From positions 1 through 61,685 of the forward strand of contig NZ_BCQQ01000028.1 of assembly GCF_001552155.1 (NCBI RefSeq): a DNA stretch of 61,685 nucleotides, written 5' to 3'. Numbering within the stretch: position 1 is the stretch's first letter; each line of letters begins with the position of its first letter. Position numbers and translations under genes: made by a program. The stretch comes from Actinomadura formosensis NBRC 14204 (GTDB lineage: Bacteria > Actinomycetota > Actinomycetes > Streptosporangiales > Streptosporangiaceae). Positions 59,990 to 61,685 of the stretch are shown piece after piece. Under the pieces are notes generated by a model that was not told where the DNA came from, searched no databases, and saw nothing but the letters and a program-made list of their open reading frames with translations.

Positions 59990-60996
59990 CAGTCGAGCTC
60001 CTTACCTGTGTCGGCCGGGATCGGATTCGTCCGCTTGACGTAATCGTCCCCATATCCCTCGCTGCCAGTGAGCGAGGTAATCCCCTTGTTAACCCACGGC
60101 GCCCCTGGGTTCAGGATGCCGTCCGGGGTATAGGGAACACCTGTGTCCCAGGCCCCCTTGGCGCCACCGAGGCCAGACCAGAGCCGCTTGTACTTCTGCG
60201 GAAGCCGAACCATGGGCAGGCGGAACTTCCCGTACCCCGTACCGCCGAAAGCCCTGCCACGCATGAACTGCCCCGTGATCTTCTGCTCAATGAGAGCAAG
60301 TCGGCCGATGGCCACATCATCGGCACTGCGAACAGTCGCCTCAAAGAAGTCCGGGTAGGCATGGGTGTTACCGGTGAGCATCTGGCCGACCACATCGACC
60401 CCGGTGGCGGCGGCGATGGCCGCCGCACACGCCGAACCCGCCTTCTCCAGCGCCATCTCACCCATGCGGAGGATCTGTCGCACGGACTGCGCGGCCTGCC
60501 TCGCTCCCATCTCCGCCGCCTCCAACTGCGCCTCGCCGACTCCCAGCACCCACACAAAGGCCCGTGCAATGAGCACCCATACGGCGAAGACCACGAGGAC
60601 GAACGCGCACACCAGCATCATCATGATGAACATGGCGATCAGCAGCGCCATGATCGTGAGCACGATGAACATGACGAACGCGTACGCGAACGCCAGCATC
60701 AACTGGTTGGCGTAGTCGTTCATCTTCTTCTCGAAGGCGTCCCGATCCTTGCCGGTCCAGCTGTCCTCCGGCAGCGAGCGCAACTCGTCATCGATCCGGT
60801 CGCGCGCTGCCTTGATCTTGTCAACGGCCTTCTTCCAGTCCTCCGCCGCATCCCAGAGCTGCGCAGGATCCGACTGCGCCATGTACATGACCGAGACCGA
60901 CGGCCACGCCGAAGGGATCACGAAGGCGGCCGCCGTCGAGAGGTCTAAAGCGATCTTGGCCATCTCGGCCAGGTTGTCCATTCCACTGGGAGCCAT
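59989..60996 (-). CDS. Candidate type VII polymorphic toxin (WxG + membrane helices + novel C-terminal domain)
   Basis: A 335-aa protein. Residues 40-100 form a WXG100-like helical hairpin (WDAAEDWKKAVDKIKAARDR; EDSWTGKDRDAFEKKMNDYA, W80-T-G82). Residues 101-152 are strongly hydrophobic (two or three helices, VMFIVLTIMALLIAMFIMMM). Residues 155-198 form an amphipathic helix. Residues 199-335 are a distinct soluble domain (GNTHAYPDFFEATVRSADDV; QKITGQFMRGRAFGGTGYGK; WVNKGITSLTGSEGYGDDYV) rich in Gly and aromatic residues and unlike any toxin fold I recognise. GGAGG lies 9 nt before ATG 60996. Effector status is inferred from architecture, immunity-like neighbour and cassette duplication. Confidence 0.75.
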   Translation of the reverse strand: MAPSGMDNLAEMAKIALDLSTAAAFVIPSAWPSVSVMYMAQSDPAQLWDAAEDWKKAVDKIKAARDRIDDELRSLPEDSWTGKDRDAFEKKMNDYANQLMLAFAYAFVMFIVLTIMALLIAMFIMMMLVCAFVLVVFAVWVLIARAFVWVLGVGEAQLEAAEMGARQAAQSVRQILRMGEMALEKAGSACAAAIAAATGVDVVGQMLTGNTHAYPDFFEATVRSADDVAIGRLALIEQKITGQFMRGRAFGGTGYGKFRLPMVRLPQKYKRLWSGLGGAKGAWDTGVPYTPDGILNPGAPWVNKGITSLTGSEGYGDDYVKRTNPIPADTGKELD

Positions 60997-61025
60997 GGGG
61001 ATCCGCCTCCGCTCAGACCGAAGAC

Positions 61026-61520
61026 CTACTGCGTCTTCGGCGCGCTCTTCTCCTCCGCCATCTTCATGATCTTGGCTGTCGTGTTCAGCCCGCCCTGGAA
61101 TTCCTTGAGCTGGCGCAGCTTGGTCACCAGATCGACGTCCGCGTACTCCGTGCCCTGCACGTACGCGTGCGCCAGATGGGCGCAGAACGTCGTGAACGCG
61201 CCCGCCTCGACCTCGCGTGGGGCACCGTTCACGTGGCGGCGCGCCTGGCTCAGGTCGTCCCCCAACTTGGCGATGAGCTCGTTGCCCAGCCGCACGATGT
61301 CGTCCGGTTTGAAGCGCACCTCGCCCGACCCCGTGGAGACCGGCATGTTCCCGAACGGCGACTTCGGCGGCACCGGCCTCATGGACGGCTGCGCGCCGCC
61401 CGGCGGCTGGGAGCCCGGCGTGGAGGGCGCGGGCGCATGGTTGGTCTGCGTTCCCAGTGCCTGCGCGACCCGGTTCGGATGACTCAATACGATCTCCACT
61501 CCAGACACACGAACGGTCAC
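61026..61520 (-). CDS. ESX/EspC-like small secreted protein upstream of the toxin
   Basis: A 164-aa protein. Residues 15-65 are Pro/Gly-rich (PAPSTPGSQPPGGAQPSMRP). From about residue 70 it is two helices (DDIVRLGNELIAKLGDDLSQ; EVEAGAFTTFCAHLAHAYVQ) and a third C-terminal one, resembling EspC-type or WXG100-partner proteins. GTG 61520 is the only upstream start but has no clear ribosome binding site; ATG 61382 is an alternative. It precedes the toxin gene by 29 nt and is probably its secretion partner. Confidence 0.7.
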   Translation of the reverse strand: MTVRVSGVEIVLSHPNRVAQALGTQTNHAPAPSTPGSQPPGGAQPSMRPVPPKSPFGNMPVSTGSGEVRFKPDDIVRLGNELIAKLGDDLSQARRHVNGAPREVEAGAFTTFCAHLAHAYVQGTEYADVDLVTKLRQLKEFQGGLNTTAKIMKMAEEKSAPKTQ

Positions 61521-61547
61521 CAGTCAGTCAGGCAGCGGTCAGCAAGA

Positions 61548-61685
61548 CTAACGGGCTTCCGCCCCGCCCCGCCCCGCCCCCACAAGGAATGCGCACATTT
61601 GTAACGAGCCCCGGACGATCTCCCACTTGTCGGCTCTCGTGGTGACCGGGAAGGACGAGATCAGGCCGTCGGGGACCCATAGGAG
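61548..61685 (-). pseudogene. 3' remnant of a malate dehydrogenase gene, frameshifted and truncated
   Basis: The minus-strand frame to TAG (61550-61548) reads VPDGLISSFPVTTRADKWEI and then VRG, matching the C-terminal region of actinobacterial malate dehydrogenase (VPEGLISSFPVT...W-x-IVQG). The preceding residues S-Y-G are only in another frame (TCCTATGGG before GTCCCC), implying loss of one G. After IVRG the expected helix (LEI-x-x-F-x-x-x-R-I) is replaced by unrelated SLQMCAFLVGAGRGG. The rest of the gene lies beyond the window, so a full pseudogene is likely but not proven. Confidence 0.7.

Larger units (their letters stand above)
58261..60417. repeat. Tandem duplication, unit 1,077 bp (second copy 1,080 bp)
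   Basis: Copy A is 58261-59337 and copy B is 59338-60417. Each contains, in order, a ybaB 3' end, the 180-aa gene, and the toxin C-terminal coding region. Offsets between equivalent points are 1,077 bp throughout, until a 3-bp indel near the toxin-side end. The 9-mer GGCCGCCGC occurs at all three junctions (58261, 59338, 60418), the mark of a microhomology-mediated duplication between ybaB and the toxin gene. Confidence 0.92.

Noticed and set aside
61457..61645. Small plus-strand open frame at the right edge
   Set aside because: Proline/arginine-rich with no ribosome binding site; the minus strand there shows clear malate dehydrogenase similarity.

Overview
The window is high-GC actinobacterial DNA. 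Its codons mostly end in G or C, many genes start with GTG, and many neighbours overlap by ATGA or GTGA. Several genes look leaderless, with a TANNNT box 5-8 nt before the start. The block lpdA - purine nucleoside phosphorylase - phosphomutase - add - deoA - cdd is also found around Rv3303c-Rv3315c of Mycobacterium tuberculosis. WXG100-type secretion genes, SapB-less Tad genes and abundant GTGA couplings fit a filamentous actinomycete, perhaps Thermomonosporaceae/Actinomadura-like; that placement is inference.

Layout. 0-4.2 kb: a Tad/Flp pilus operon on the minus strand (CpaB, CpaE-like, TadA, TadB, TadC cut by the left edge). 4.4-6.7 kb: a TetR regulator divergent from an SRPBCC protein and an NAD-binding epimerase-like protein, with two palindromic operators between them. 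6.7-15.1 kb: a type VII secretion (ESX/WXG100) locus. A 1,498-aa FHA-FtsK ATPase converges, with no gap, on a minus-strand operon of a WXG100 protein, a second small helical protein, a 721-aa unknown protein, a lipoprotein and a four-helix membrane protein. 15.3-22.7 kb: secreted and membrane proteins, an SPFH protein, a biotin-dependent acyl-CoA carboxylase alpha chain, and a two-component system whose genes overlap tail to tail. 22.9-29.1 kb and 34.9-42.0 kb: nucleoside uptake and salvage, with a BMP-type nucleoside ABC transporter, cytidine deaminase, thymidine phosphorylase, adenosine deaminase and purine nucleoside phosphorylase coupled to a phosphohexomutase-family enzyme. Between these lie a cupin, an MFS exporter, a class F-like sortase with its own surface substrate, a maltokinase-cap protein and a Tat-exported M28 peptidase. 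42.2-52.8 kb: housekeeping genes (M20 amidohydrolase, YbdK-type ligase, D,D-carboxypeptidase, BrkB-family protein, 2H phosphoesterase, trpS, CBS protein, galE-galK).

52.8-61.7 kb holds the most unusual content. An Hsp90-family ATPase is translationally coupled to an 886-aa tetratricopeptide-type protein. Then comes a YbaB/EbfC-family gene facing a candidate type VII polymorphic toxin operon: a small ESX-like protein, then a 335-aa protein with a WxG motif, membrane helices and a novel C-terminal domain, then a 180-aa two-helix membrane protein as immunity candidate. The C-terminal-domain-plus-immunity cassette is tandemly duplicated with a 1,077-bp offset. The breakpoints share 9 bp (GGCCGCCGC), and the extra copy leaves an orphan toxin C-terminus and a 3' remnant of the ybaB gene. 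The right edge carries a frameshifted, truncated malate dehydrogenase tail.

I saw no tRNA, rRNA, CRISPR array or transposase in the window. Only one gene-free stretch exceeds 300 bp (44990-45473); it is described below. All alignments were made by eye.
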